64,000 bases of DNA. Source: Rariglobus sp041662485. Lineage in GTDB: Bacteria; Verrucomicrobiota; Verrucomicrobiia; Opitutales; Opitutaceae. Location of the stretch: the NCBI GenBank assembly GCA_041662485.1, contig JBAZSJ010000023.1:10651-74650 (forward strand). Reading direction: 5' to 3'. This document shows, one piece after another, positions 1 through 9,012 of the stretch; within the stretch, counting starts at the first letter, position 1, and each line of letters opens with the position of its first letter. The position numbers and the translations under genes were made by a program. The notes under the pieces were generated by a model that saw only the letters and a list, made by a program, of their open reading frames with translations, was not told the DNA's origin and made no database searches.

Positions 1-580
1 CGAACAGAACGGCGGGATTGTTTTTGTAGAGCGTGTGATTGGCCATGGCCGTCCAGAAGGCGGTGTCGGCCGCCCGTGCCCGGTAATACCCGTGGTTGTC
101 GAGGATGACGTAGGCGCCCGCCGCCGAAACCTGGTTCACCACGGCGTCAACGGTGGCCGCATAGGCGTTGCCTTCCGCCCAACTGCTTTCGTCGAGCGGA
201 AGCCGGATGATATTACACTTCCAGACGCCGAGCGCCTGGGCCACGGAGGCGGTGATGTTCTCGCCGGAGCCCCACTCCAGGCTGGGGACGTTCACGCCGG
301 TGAGTCTTACGGGTTGGTTGCTGGTATTCAGGATTTGGTTGCCGGAACTGTGCAGCTGGCTGGGGGCCGCCTGAAGGGAAGCGCCGCCGGCTAACATTGT
401 CAGGATAAGACCGCAGAGCCTGATGGCCCGTCCAGCTGTCGGAGCCGTCTTGGCCGACGGTGGGGTGGCAGGTTGTGGTCCGGAGTCCGGAAAGGGCCGG
501 AAGGGACGCAGAGCGAGGGGGACGGGCAAGAAGCCGATCAAGGATCGGCGACGGGGTGTTGGGGTTTTGTTTGTATTCAT
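1..580 (-). CDS. GH5-type glycoside hydrolase, N-terminal part (cut by window edge)
   Basis: About 193 residues are present and the C-terminus lies beyond the window. The protein has a basic leader, a hydrophobic export segment at roughly residues 48-66 (ending near SLQAAPS) and then the start of a GH5 barrel. LTGVNVPSLEWGSGENI, WKCNIIRLPLDESSW, GAYVILDNHGYY and YKNNPAVLF line up with the same blocks in the complete GH5 protein encoded just downstream (927-2684). The two catalytic Glu residues would lie outside the window. Unlike its neighbours it has almost no linker or CBM-like region before the barrel. The ATG at 580 gives a long basic n-region, so a shorter start is possible. Family knowledge suggests an exported beta-mannanase or cellulase-like enzyme; the exact substrate is unknown. 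Confidence 0.8.
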   Translation of the reverse strand, partial: MNTNKTPTPRRRSLIGFLPVPLALRPFRPFPDSGPQPATPPSAKTAPTAGRAIRLCGLILTMLAGGASLQAAPSQLHSSGNQILNTSNQPVRLTGVNVPSLEWGSGENITASVAQALGVWKCNIIRLPLDESSWAEGNAYAATVDAVVNQVSAAGAYVILDNHGYYRARAADTAFWTAMANHTLYKNNPAVLF

Positions 581-742
581 ATTTTTGTATGACGGGAAAG
601 CAGTAGCTGTCCGCGTGAGAACGCGGTCGGGGAAACGGGGGGATCAGGCGGTGCGCGGGATCAGGTGATCGTTGCGGGATTCAGGTTGGTGATGGGAGAA
701 ACTCGGGAGGTGGATGGAGGGGAAAGAGGACGGGGAGTGTAG

Positions 743-909
743 GGCCTGACCTTGTGTCAGGCCGGTGAGGCGTGCGGAGGTGGAAAGACTGCGCGGCCTC
801 ACGCAAGGTGAGGCCCTGCGGGTTTGTTTTGGGCGGATTCGGAGGGAGAAAGAGGGGGCGGTGTTCTGTTTTTGCTGATCCGACTGAAACGCCAGACCAG
901 CGGTCTGGC
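743..909. repeat. Three REP-like palindromes between two GH5 genes
   Basis: Three short GC-rich inverted repeats lie in the 346-bp gap between the GH5 genes: GGCCTGAC/GTCAGGCC at 743-763, GGCCTCAC/GTGAGGCC at 795-815 and GCCAGACC/GGTCTGGC at 891-909. Each has 8-bp arms and a 3-5 base loop. The last lies just after the stop of the 927-2684 gene and could act as its transcription end, but no T-run follows. No gene is seen in 581-926. Confidence 0.6.
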
Positions 910-926
910 CTACAACTAAGCCAGGC

Positions 927-2684
927 TCACCGCAGTTTTTTCAGTTCGAATTTTTTTCCGGCGAGGGCGTCTTTGACGAACTGTCCCCAGAAGGGCGTGG
1001 GATCGTAGTTCCAGTTTTCGATCAGCCGGGGCGTGGCCTTGGGGTGGATGCAGAAGGCCGTGTAGTTGAGGCGGTATTTTTGAACGAGGGCGAGGGCGTC
1101 GGGCGACCACGTGTAGGGGTCTTCCTGGTTTTTCGCGGGGATGAAGCCCATCTTCTTCACGTCGGCGCCGAACTCGCCGACGAGGATCGGATACTTGGCG
1201 GCGACATCGAGGAAGCGTTTCTGCCAACCGCCATGCCAGTTGTAGAAATGGGTGGCATACATGATGCCGTTGCCGGAGGAGTCGGTGAGCGCGAAGCCGT
1301 TGAGGACGCCGCTCAGGTCGTAGGCGTAGCCGAGGCCGCCGGCGACGACGATGTTCTTCGCGCCGGTGGAGCGGACGGCGTCGATCAGGGCCTGCATGCC
1401 CGTCGAGTGTTTGGTGAGGAGCTCGGTCTTGCCCTTTTGTTTCACCTGAAAGTCTCCGCCTTTCTGCCAGACCGCCCAGGGAATGCCGGTCGGCTCGTTG
1501 AAGAGGTCGAAGAGGACGGCGGGGTTGTTTTTGTAACGGGCGGCGGCGTCTTTCCAGAACTCGACCGCGCCGTCCTCGGGAGCATGGAAGCGATGCAGAT
1601 CGAGGACGATGTAGGCGCCGCGGGCGGCGGCCAGCTTGATGGCGTTGTCGACCACGAGTCGGTAGGCTTCGGGGTCGTTTCTGGTTTGCGGGGCCTTGCC
1701 GCGGCCGAACCAAAATCCGTCGTTCACCGGGAGGCGGATGACGTTGGCCTTCCAGTCGTCGATCGCGACCTTGACCGAGCGCAGGATGTTTTCCCCCTTG
1801 GCGGACCATTCGAGGCTGGGGACGTTGACGCCCTGCAACCACACGGTGGCGCCGGCGGCGGTGACGAGCTTGTTGCCGGAGACTTTGATCTCCGGCGTTT
1901 TGGAGGGCAGCTCCAGCAGTTTTAAAATGTCCGCTTCGTCCTCGGTTTGTTTTTTTTCGGCGAGGAGCGGGGCTTGGGCGAGAGCTCCGGCCTCGGCGGC
2001 GGGCATGGAGGTGACGATGACTTGTCCGAGGTCGAGGGTGCCGGATTTGACCTGGGCGATGACGGGGATGAGCTGGATGGCGGCGGCGCCATCGGGGACG
2101 AGGAAGCGGCGGCTGACGTCGGTCCAGTTTTTGGCGTGGGAATCGAGGACCATGCCGCCCCCTTTGCCGACGGGCTGGCCTTGGGCGTCGACGAATTTGT
2201 AGGAGAAGTGGATGTCCTTGGAGTAGGAGGGGCCGCCGGAGCCGTTGGTGCCGAATTTGAAGTTGGCGATACGGAAGCGGACGGTGAGGACGAGGCCTTT
2301 CACGTCGGGCGAAAGAGGCAGGGTGCGCGTCAATTGGACGAGCTGGCCTTCCTTTTGGGAAACGAGGCGCAGGAAGCGGAGGGAACCTTCTTTCTCCCAG
2401 GTGATCGGCTGGGCGGGGTCGTGAGGCCAGCCGTCGGGCCAGAGCGGATCCTGGGTCGCGGCGGAGAAATCGCCGTTCGTGAGCAAGGACGGTCCGGTCG
2501 GAGCGGCGGAGGTGGCCGGTGCGGCGGGAACGTGAGCGGGTTCGGCTGCGGATTCGCCGACGCCGGGGGCGGTGTCGGTGGCGTCGGTGTTTTGCGCGCG
2601 GAGCGCGGGCGCGAGCGCCACGAGGATCGCACCCAGAGCGGTGTGGTAGAGAGCGCGGCGAAGGAAAGACGTGAGGTTGGACAT
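927..2684 (-). CDS. Exported GH5 glycoside hydrolase with N-terminal CBM-like domain
   Basis: 585 residues. A signal peptide (about residues 1-30, ending ALRAQ) is followed by an Ala/Pro-rich linker. A beta-rich carbohydrate-binding-like domain follows at about 64-230 (starts LLTNGDFS, typical of CBM4/9-like folds). The GH5 barrel runs from about 262 to 585. The acid/base Glu is near residue 397 in DLFNEPTG and the nucleophile Glu is near 504 in ILVGEFGAD; the barrel also has LDLHRFHAPED and THFYNWHGGW. It probably cleaves beta-1,4-mannan, glucan or a similar hemicellulose in the periplasm or outside the cell. It is the last gene of a minus-strand run that includes GH125 and an esterase. It is a close paralogue of the 10523-12172 gene. 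No Shine-Dalgarno sequence precedes the ATG. Confidence 0.9.
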   Translation of the reverse strand: MSNLTSFLRRALYHTALGAILVALAPALRAQNTDATDTAPGVGESAAEPAHVPAAPATSAAPTGPSLLTNGDFSAATQDPLWPDGWPHDPAQPITWEKEGSLRFLRLVSQKEGQLVQLTRTLPLSPDVKGLVLTVRFRIANFKFGTNGSGGPSYSKDIHFSYKFVDAQGQPVGKGGGMVLDSHAKNWTDVSRRFLVPDGAAAIQLIPVIAQVKSGTLDLGQVIVTSMPAAEAGALAQAPLLAEKKQTEDEADILKLLELPSKTPEIKVSGNKLVTAAGATVWLQGVNVPSLEWSAKGENILRSVKVAIDDWKANVIRLPVNDGFWFGRGKAPQTRNDPEAYRLVVDNAIKLAAARGAYIVLDLHRFHAPEDGAVEFWKDAAARYKNNPAVLFDLFNEPTGIPWAVWQKGGDFQVKQKGKTELLTKHSTGMQALIDAVRSTGAKNIVVAGGLGYAYDLSGVLNGFALTDSSGNGIMYATHFYNWHGGWQKRFLDVAAKYPILVGEFGADVKKMGFIPAKNQEDPYTWSPDALALVQKYRLNYTAFCIHPKATPRLIENWNYDPTPFWGQFVKDALAGKKFELKKLR

Positions 2685-3559
2685 GGGGGAAGTCGGGAGG
2701 CGGAGCCGGAGGGAGAAAGAGAAAGATTAAGAGGAAAGAGAAAGAGTCGGAGGGCGGAGGGAGGGCCTGAAGGGGAAAGGGCAAAGTAACCTATTGGGTT
2801 ACTTTGCCCGAGGGGCTCAGGCGGTGCGCAGGGATCAGAGGGGGGGGGCTGCGTCGGAGGCGAAGGGGCCGTGGGCCAAGGCGGGAGGGTATATAGGCCC
2901 ACGCCCATGCCGCCCTGTTCGTTTGGGGTGAGGAGGACGTTTTGACGTGCGTCGCTTCCGAGTGACACGACGTTGTTAAACAGCTCCCGCCACCGGCCGT
3001 TAACGGTGCGGGCCACGCGGATCAGCATGGCGGTATCCTGGGCTTTGACGATTGCCGTGCTCGCCGGGGCCAGTTCAACACGGCTGTTTCCATTGTAGAC
3101 GACGAGCAAGGGCTGGGCGGTCAGATTATGCAGACGCACCGAATTGAGAGGGAAGGTATCGCCGTCCTCGGGCAGCATGTAGATCTCGTAACGGCCCTGT
3201 CCGGTGCGGGCGGTCAGCAGGGTTAATTTCGAGACGCCCTTTGGCAGGACCACCGTGGCGACGATCGGTTGAGGTTTCCCTTTCGGGGTTTCCGCTCCTT
3301 CTTTTTGAGGGAGCGTAAAATTGAGCACCGTTGGCCCGGTGTAGTTCTGAATGCTCGAGCGATCATATGCCTCGACCGTTTCGATCACATGGCGCGGGCC
3401 GTAACTGAGCTTGGGAAGGTCTCCCTTCCACGCATAAAGGCAAAACTGGAGCGAGACGGTCTCCTCGGTTGGAGATGAAGGCAGGTCCGCCCGGGGCGAC
3501 AGACACGGCATGGTCAGCATACATAGGACGAGGAGGCCGCTGGATATCGTAATCTTCAT
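2330..3559 (-). CDS. Exported protein of unknown function; C-terminus probably frameshifted
   Basis: The ATG at 3559 starts a signal-peptide-like segment (KITISSGLLVLCMLTMPCLS). About 210 residues of well-formed beta-rich sequence follow. After about residue 240 the reading frame turns Pro/Arg/Ser-rich and runs 354 bp into the next gene, which is typical of reading out of frame. A run of nine C on the coding strand (2841-2849 region) is the likely cause: with ten C the frame would read PPPL and stop at TGA, near 2837. The true product is therefore probably about 240 residues, ending before the hairpin at 2779. It starts 11 bp after the Verru_Chthon protein A gene and is probably co-transcribed and functionally linked with it. 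No family recognised. Confidence 0.6.
   Translation of the reverse strand: MKITISSGLLVLCMLTMPCLSPRADLPSSPTEETVSLQFCLYAWKGDLPKLSYGPRHVIETVEAYDRSSIQNYTGPTVLNFTLPQKEGAETPKGKPQPIVATVVLPKGVSKLTLLTARTGQGRYEIYMLPEDGDTFPLNSVRLHNLTAQPLLVVYNGNSRVELAPASTAIVKAQDTAMLIRVARTVNGRWRELFNNVVSLGSDARQNVLLTPNEQGGMGVGLYTLPPWPTAPSPPTQPPPSDPCAPPEPLGQSNPIGYFALSPSGPPSALRLFLFPLNLSLSPSGSASRLPPCPTSRLSFAALSTTPLWVRSSWRSRPRSARKTPTPPTPPPASANPQPNPLTFPPHRPPPPLRPDRPCSRTAISPPRPRIRSGPTAGLTTPPSRSPGRKKVPSASCASFPKRKASSSN
2713..2746 (+). repeat. Purine-rich intergenic repeat, copy 1
   Basis: A 34-bp A/G-rich sequence (core GAAAGATTAAGAGGAAAGAG) is identical to 8960-8993. Related copies occur at 41936-41967 (inverted), 41989-42020 and 54581-54614. 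It lies directly upstream of the GH5 start. All copies are intergenic. Confidence 0.8.
2779..2809. promoter_or_regulatory. Perfect 13-bp-arm hairpin upstream of the GH5 gene
   Basis: GGGCAAAGTAACC (2779-2791), a 5-base loop and GGTTACTTTGCCC (2797-2809) form a perfect inverted repeat between the exported protein gene and the downstream GH5 gene. On the minus strand it is followed by only TTTCCCC, so it is a weak intrinsic terminator. An mRNA-stabilising hairpin or operator is equally possible. Confidence 0.65.
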
Positions 3560-3570
3560 ATAGAACCCGG

Positions 3571-6500
3571 TTAGATGTCGTTGGCGGACAGCCATCGGAA
3601 GCCGACGATTGTGTAGCGACGGCCGAAGGTTTGGTTGGCGCCGACAAGAGCGGAAGGCTGGCTGGCGGCGGCGTTGACCGCGGGCTCGCAATACTCGGGA
3701 AGACGCTGAACAACGGCCTCGCACCACGTGCGCGCCAAGATCTGGGTGGCGTCCGCGGGGTTTACCACTTCGCCGTAGGTGCGAATGATGAACGTATCGG
3801 ACCGGGCCGAGAGCGCCGGGCCGAGCGCTTGGAGCAGGTCTCCTTGCAGCAGCCAGCCCGGCAAGCCGGTCGAGGTGCGCCCGTAAGGTCCCGGGGGGGC
3901 CGATTCATCAAAATGCCAGTTGGTGTTGGCCCAATCGACTTTCATGTCCGCGAAATAAGCGGTGATGGAGTTGTCGCCCTTGGGGATGTATCCGCCGGGT
4001 ATTAACTCCCCGTTGAACAGAACCCGATCACCATAGGCATTGGCGCCGTTGCCGGTGACGACATCGCCGGAGCTGGTGGTGATAAAGGTGTTGAGTCCGG
4101 CGGCGGCGGAGTCGATGGCGGCCTGCATCGGGCCACTCAGGCCGCGCCCCATGGGAACGGCGGAGTCCGCGAGGTTTCCGGAGATGTCGGCGTCGTTGAT
4201 TGTCGCGTTGAAGGCGCTGCTCGCCGCGACCAGGGAGCGGTTGATGAAATGAGACAGCGAAACAAACGGACCACGGGCACGCACACGTTTCACCAGCTCG
4301 GTGGCCAGCGTGTCGATTTCGGCGCCCGTGAGCCGGCGATAGCCGGCGTAAGCGTCATTGTCCGTCCCGGTCCCCGAGGATTTGTAGGTGGCTCCGGTCT
4401 TGGTATTGTTGACCGGCTGCCAAAGCGTGCGCGGGAATGGGACGCTGTCGGAAGCGACGTCGTTGTTAACGCGAAGGCCGTCGAGGCCGCCGAGGAGAGC
4501 GACCCAGGCGTCGTGGGAGGTTGAGTTGATGTTGAAGGCGCCCTTGGTCATCAGGTGGGCGGCGGCGTCCTTGGAGCGCACGTCGCTGGCGACGGCGTTG
4601 TCGTAGATCTCGTAGCGGGGGTTGAGTGGGGCGAAGGTGGAGCTAGACTGGGGTATGCCGGAGAAGTAGTAGCCGTCCCACAGCGAGGTATTGAGCAGGT
4701 AGGCCATGTCGAAATACCGCGTGTTCCCGCCGGGACCTTTAACGTAGGTGTTGATCCGATTGCCGACCGCTTCGACTCGTGCCACCAACGGTGCGGCATA
4801 GGAATTCCCCACGGCGTAGGCGGGCTGGTCGCCAATGCTGCCCTTTGCCGTCCGGGACAGATCCGCCGGATCCGACATGGCCGGGTTGTAGTCGTTGGCG
4901 GTCAGGCTGGCGTGCTGGAGCTGCCCGATGGAAAGCACGGGGGGCTGCCCGGTGGCGCGGCGGGGGAAGTCGAACAGAACTCCTTGCGAGGCCACGGAGT
5001 TTCGACCGTTGATCCCGTCGCCGGGGCCAAAGTCCTCGGCCCACGAAGCCGGAGTCAGATTAACGGTGAACTGGGCGTTGACAGTCGAGGCAGGCGTGTT
5101 GGGCGGAGCAAAAAGGCCGGCGGCGTAAGGCGCCGGCGCAAACACGCAGCCGGCATTGCCTCCTCCGGCCGCCGATGCGGCATTGGCTTTATCGACAATG
5201 ACGGCGCGAATATTGTAGTCTTGGTAAACACGGCCTTGGGCAATTTCATCGTATAGGAATGGATCGCCCTGATCAGGGTGCCCAGGTCTGTCGATGGGGG
5301 GATTGCCGGTCAGGTTACGATAACCGGGGGCCAGAAACTTCATCATCAGATTGCACATGATGTTGTTTTCGAACCCCTGCATGTCGCCGCTCTTTCCAGG
5401 TGTTACGTCACGAATCTGTTGGTAAATTCTCGTCGGCGAAGAAGCGTCACGCAGGGTGATCATGAGATTGGGAACCCCCTCGGAGTAGGCTGCGACAATC
5501 GACCGACCGGGAGGGGCCACTCCTGTGCTGATGGTGCTTGTGGTAAATGTGAACGGAGCGGCGGAGGTGAAGAAGCAATCCGCCGCCGTGGGATTGGTCG
5601 GGATGGGGCGCACGAAGTTGGAGACAGTGTTGACGGCCAGCTGCACGGCGTTGACGGGTTCCGCCGCCGCCAGGTTGGTCCCGCTTAATTGCTGCTGGCC
5701 GGCCACGGACAGGGTCGCGGTTTCACCGGGTGGAATGGAAAGGGCCGGGGCGATGAATTTAACCGTGTCGAGCAGGCCGTTCGGATCGCTGGCGCGCGCA
5801 TCCCGCAGAATGTCGAATTTCCCCCCTATGTTATTTTGATCGTTGATGGCATACGCGCGAATGTGGAGCCGGTTGCTGCTTCCGGCGGTGGAATTGTTTT
5901 TGATCACAAACTCCATCGAACCGGCGGGGGCGGTCAGGGTGACGTTGTAGGGGTTGGCGAGGACAAAAACCACGTTGCAGCGGATCGGCCATGAGTAGGT
6001 CCCGTCCTTGATGTTTTTGACGTTGCTTCCCGCCGCGGTGACGAGGGACATGTCCGTGAATACCGCCATGCGAAACTGGGTGATGATCGGGCTGATGCCG
6101 ACTTGAGTGGCCGTCTCGGGCCGCACGGCCAGCGTGGCGGTGGCGACGTCCGGATTGGTGTTGTAGAACGAATAGAGCAGATCCCATTTGGGGACGTAGT
6201 CATGAGAGCCGCCAGTGCCCCAATCGGGCGACCAAGTGGCCGGGATGATGGACTGGCCGGCCAGGCCGGAGGCATCCCAGTCGGTCTGCGGCAGCTCGAA
6301 GTAATAGGTGAGATCCTGGCGAAGGCCGCCGTTGAGCGTGTCGGAAAGGACGCCTGACGACGCGATGGTAAAATCGTGGAAGCGGGCGCGCTGCGTCTCC
6401 GCGGGAAGGGTGGCATCGAGGAGGGACGCCTGCGGCATTTGCAGCATGCGGCCCAGTTTGACGGCGGCATTGGTGTCGTCTGCGGTCGGATACGCGGAGA

Positions 6501-7530
6501 ACCCCGTGACCAGCTCCACGCCGGAGCGCGACGCGCTCATGAGGCGGACGCGGGATTCGGCGGCGGCGGTGTCGGTTCCGCCCGGGGTGATTCTGCCTGC
6601 ATGGGGATCGGCGAGCGAGTAAGAGGCCTTGACGCCCTCGTCGCCCACCCACCAGGCGTAGCGGCCCACGGTGGTGGTGCCGGATGCGCCGGCGCCGGGC
6701 ACGCTGGAGGAGGCGATGGTGATATCCTTCATGGGGGCGACGACATAACGGTCCACCGCCGCTGCGCCGGAGGCATCCGGATTCACGCCGGCGGTCACGG
6801 GTCCTACCAGAAGCACGGCTTTCTGCCCCGACGATTTGATCTCCAGGTTCGAGTAGCCGCCGACGGTCCAGTTGGCGGGGGCCGCCGGATCCAAGCCCGC
6901 CGCCGCCCAGTTGACGGGAGCGCCGGGAGTGAACGGAGCGGTGGCGGCGGTCGAACGTCCGTCGGCGGAAGAGGTCTCGACCAAGCCATCGGCGTCGACA
7001 GTGAACGCGGGGTTCTCGTTGCCGCTCACCAGCCAGTTAAGGAGGACGGGGCTCGGGGTTTCTTCGTAAATGGATTTGGCGGACGTGGCGTAGGAGGCGC
7101 CGGCGCGGCCCCATACGCCCGTCCACCAACGGGTGCCGCTTTGGACGGAGGCGGTGGCGGAGGCGGGCGCCAGGCCGTTGATGATGCCGGTGGCGTTGCT
7201 TGCGGTGGTGTTTTTTGCGAGGGAGTTGCCGGGGAGACGTCCGCCGTCCGCGGCGGCGGCGATGTCGGCGGGGGCGGTCACGCGCTGGTCGGGGCCGGTG
7301 TATTTCTGCAACTGGCCGAGGGCGATGTTGAGCGCCATGAGCGCGTTCTGGCGGGCCTGGGCGAGATTCTGGCTGTTGCCGGCGACCTGGGTCTCGACGC
7401 GGGTAAGCGTGGCGAGGGAAACGAGCAGCAACACGAGGAACGCCAGCAGCGTGACCGTGATCAGCAAGGCAAAGCCGCGGCGGCTTTGCCGGCGGGACTT
7501 CGCCGGGATGCTGATGGCGGCACGCGTCAT
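3571..7530 (-). CDS. Verru_Chthon cassette protein A (large prepilin-like surface protein)
   Basis: 1319 residues. The N-terminus has a basic stretch (KSRRQSRRGFA) followed by a hydrophobic segment (LLITVTLLAFLVLLLVSLATL, read in two parts) and ETQVAGNSQNLAQARQNAL. This prepilin-like start and the length match the Verru_Chthon cassette A family known from Verrucomicrobia. The rest is a long Ala/Ser/Thr/Gly-rich region with no enzyme motif. The start is fixed by an ATGA overlap with the GH125 gene: ATG 7530-7528 overlaps stop TGA 7529-7527. The family normally sits with cassette proteins B, C and D, and none is beside it here. Its place inside a glycan-degradation operon suggests a surface or secretion-associated scaffold, which is inference. 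Confidence 0.85.
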   Translation of the reverse strand: MTRAAISIPAKSRRQSRRGFALLITVTLLAFLVLLLVSLATLTRVETQVAGNSQNLAQARQNALMALNIALGQLQKYTGPDQRVTAPADIAAAADGGRLPGNSLAKNTTASNATGIINGLAPASATASVQSGTRWWTGVWGRAGASYATSAKSIYEETPSPVLLNWLVSGNENPAFTVDADGLVETSSADGRSTAATAPFTPGAPVNWAAAGLDPAAPANWTVGGYSNLEIKSSGQKAVLLVGPVTAGVNPDASGAAAVDRYVVAPMKDITIASSSVPGAGASGTTTVGRYAWWVGDEGVKASYSLADPHAGRITPGGTDTAAAESRVRLMSASRSGVELVTGFSAYPTADDTNAAVKLGRMLQMPQASLLDATLPAETQRARFHDFTIASSGVLSDTLNGGLRQDLTYYFELPQTDWDASGLAGQSIIPATWSPDWGTGGSHDYVPKWDLLYSFYNTNPDVATATLAVRPETATQVGISPIITQFRMAVFTDMSLVTAAGSNVKNIKDGTYSWPIRCNVVFVLANPYNVTLTAPAGSMEFVIKNNSTAGSSNRLHIRAYAINDQNNIGGKFDILRDARASDPNGLLDTVKFIAPALSIPPGETATLSVAGQQQLSGTNLAAAEPVNAVQLAVNTVSNFVRPIPTNPTAADCFFTSAAPFTFTTSTISTGVAPPGRSIVAAYSEGVPNLMITLRDASSPTRIYQQIRDVTPGKSGDMQGFENNIMCNLMMKFLAPGYRNLTGNPPIDRPGHPDQGDPFLYDEIAQGRVYQDYNIRAVIVDKANAASAAGGGNAGCVFAPAPYAAGLFAPPNTPASTVNAQFTVNLTPASWAEDFGPGDGINGRNSVASQGVLFDFPRRATGQPPVLSIGQLQHASLTANDYNPAMSDPADLSRTAKGSIGDQPAYAVGNSYAAPLVARVEAVGNRINTYVKGPGGNTRYFDMAYLLNTSLWDGYYFSGIPQSSSTFAPLNPRYEIYDNAVASDVRSKDAAAHLMTKGAFNINSTSHDAWVALLGGLDGLRVNNDVASDSVPFPRTLWQPVNNTKTGATYKSSGTGTDNDAYAGYRRLTGAEIDTLATELVKRVRARGPFVSLSHFINRSLVAASSAFNATINDADISGNLADSAVPMGRGLSGPMQAAIDSAAAGLNTFITTSSGDVVTGNGANAYGDRVLFNGELIPGGYIPKGDNSITAYFADMKVDWANTNWHFDESAPPGPYGRTSTGLPGWLLQGDLLQALGPALSARSDTFIIRTYGEVVNPADATQILARTWCEAVVQRLPEYCEPAVNAAASQPSALVGANQTFGRRYTIVGFRWLSANDI

Positions 7531-8882
7531 GAGAGGTCGGCGGACAGAAGGTGCGGGCGTTGGCGGTGCAGGGTGACGAGCAATTCGCCGAAGAGGGTGT
7601 TGGCCCAGGCGAACCACGGGCGGGTGAAGCGGCTCGCATCGTTTGCATCGAACGATTCGTGCATGAAGCCGGTGCCGGCGTGCGTGGCTTTGAGTCGGCG
7701 GAGGCACACGAGGATCTCCTCGTCGTCGGTGGAGGTGAGAGCCTGCATGGCCAGCGCCATCGGCCAGATCGTGCCGGAGCCGGTGTGCGGGCTGCCGATG
7801 CCGGAGGCGGCGGTTCCGGAGACGAAACAGGGGTTGTCCGTGCTCAGGCAAAAGGCGCGGGTGCGCAGGTAGCGAGGATCATCCGGCGCGCAAAAACCGA
7901 GGTAGGGCAGCGAAAGCAGCGAGGGCACGTTCGCGTCGTCCATCAGGTTGACGCCGCCGAGGCCGTCTATCTCGTAGGCCCAGATTTCGCCGTGGCGCGG
8001 ATGATGGACGACGGCGTGGGCTTCCAGCGCCTCCCCGATGTCGGCGGCGATTCGTTGCGCGGCGACCGCGAGCGTCTCGCCGGACAACGCCTTCAGCAAG
8101 GCGGTGAGGTCGCGCAGGGCGACGGTCAGCATGGCGTTGGCGGGGACGAGGAAGGGGAGTTCCACCATGTCATCCGATGGGCGGAAGCTGCAGCGGATGA
8201 GCCCGCAGTTGCGGCTGAGTCCGCGGCAGCTGTGGCTGGACAGGCGGCCGTTGGAGAGCCGCTCAAACATATAGGGGGAGCGGGTCGGATCGTCGCCGGT
8301 CGCCTGCTCGACTTTCATGACCGCGAAGGTGGCGGAGACCGCGTGCCGCCAGGTTTCATCGAAGGGCGAAAGATCGCCGGTGGCGGCCCAGTAGCCGTGG
8401 GAGAGGCGCAGGAAGTAGGCGAGGCTGTCGAGCTCCCACTTGCGCTCGTGGACGCCGGGTTTCATCTGGGTGCGGTCTGTCCGCCAATATCCGAAGACGG
8501 GGTCGCGGTAGAAGGCGTTGGCGTAGGGGTCGAGGAGGATCGATTTCGCCTGGCGGTTGATGACGCCGGCCAGCATGGCGCGCAGAGCGGCGTCGGAACG
8601 CGCGAGCGGCAGAAAGGGCCAGACTTGCGCGGCCGAGTCGCGCAGCCACATGGCGTCGATGTCTCCGGTGATGACGTAGGTATCGGGGCGTCCGTCGGCG
8701 CCGATGCGGTGGTCAACGGTCGTATCGAGCGTGTTGGGCAGGCAGTTCTCGAACAGCCAGGCGAGTTCGGGATCGCCGATGGAGCCCGCGACTTCCGCGA
8801 TCAACGCCTCGATGGCGCTCTGAAAACGACGCTTTCCCGCAGCGGGGCGTTGGATGACGAAGGTGGCGGGCGTGGCGTTCAT
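7527..8882 (-). CDS. GH125 exo-alpha-1,6-mannosidase (DUF1237)
   Basis: 451 residues from the ATG at 8882; an in-frame TTG 63 bp upstream is less likely. Diagnostic blocks for the metal-independent alpha-mannosidase family are present: TYVITGDIDAMWLRDSAAQ, DPYANAFYRDP, YEIDGLGGVNLMDDANVPSL and HTGSGTIWPMALAMQAL. There is no signal peptide, so it is cytoplasmic and would trim alpha-1,6-mannosyl residues from imported oligosaccharides. Its stop codon overlaps the start of the Verru_Chthon A gene (ATGA), implying translational coupling. The upstream neighbour is the SGNH esterase gene. Family assignment is firm; the natural glycan is unknown. Confidence 0.92.
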   Translation of the reverse strand: MNATPATFVIQRPAAGKRRFQSAIEALIAEVAGSIGDPELAWLFENCLPNTLDTTVDHRIGADGRPDTYVITGDIDAMWLRDSAAQVWPFLPLARSDAALRAMLAGVINRQAKSILLDPYANAFYRDPVFGYWRTDRTQMKPGVHERKWELDSLAYFLRLSHGYWAATGDLSPFDETWRHAVSATFAVMKVEQATGDDPTRSPYMFERLSNGRLSSHSCRGLSRNCGLIRCSFRPSDDMVELPFLVPANAMLTVALRDLTALLKALSGETLAVAAQRIAADIGEALEAHAVVHHPRHGEIWAYEIDGLGGVNLMDDANVPSLLSLPYLGFCAPDDPRYLRTRAFCLSTDNPCFVSGTAASGIGSPHTGSGTIWPMALAMQALTSTDDEEILVCLRRLKATHAGTGFMHESFDANDASRFTRPWFAWANTLFGELLVTLHRQRPHLLSADLS

Positions 8883-8959
8883 GGGCTGGCGGTCGGCGGG
8901 GTCTTTTTCTTTCCCTTGCAGCGTTATCGTTCGTCGGGAATCCAAGGGGAATCGGAGAG

Positions 8960-8993
8960 GAGAAAGAGAAAGATTAAGAGGAAAGAGAAAGAG
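8960..8993 (+). repeat. Purine-rich intergenic repeat, copy 2
   Basis: 34 bp identical to 2713-2746, located between the esterase and GH125 genes. Confidence 0.8.
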
Positions 8994-9012
8994 GGCGGAG
9001 AGAGGGGGGAGG

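Noticed and set aside
916..2789. Long open frames on both strands over the GH5 gene, rich in Arg/Pro/His or Gly/Ala/Val
   Set aside because: They have the composition of shadow frames in high-GC DNA; the GH5 frame has a signal peptide and both catalytic motifs. The same applies to the long opposite-strand frames over 3571-7530, 10097-12322, 15839-18790, 24445-26547, 27196-28890, 36120-38552, 49788-52763, 56276-58450 and 58401-61154.
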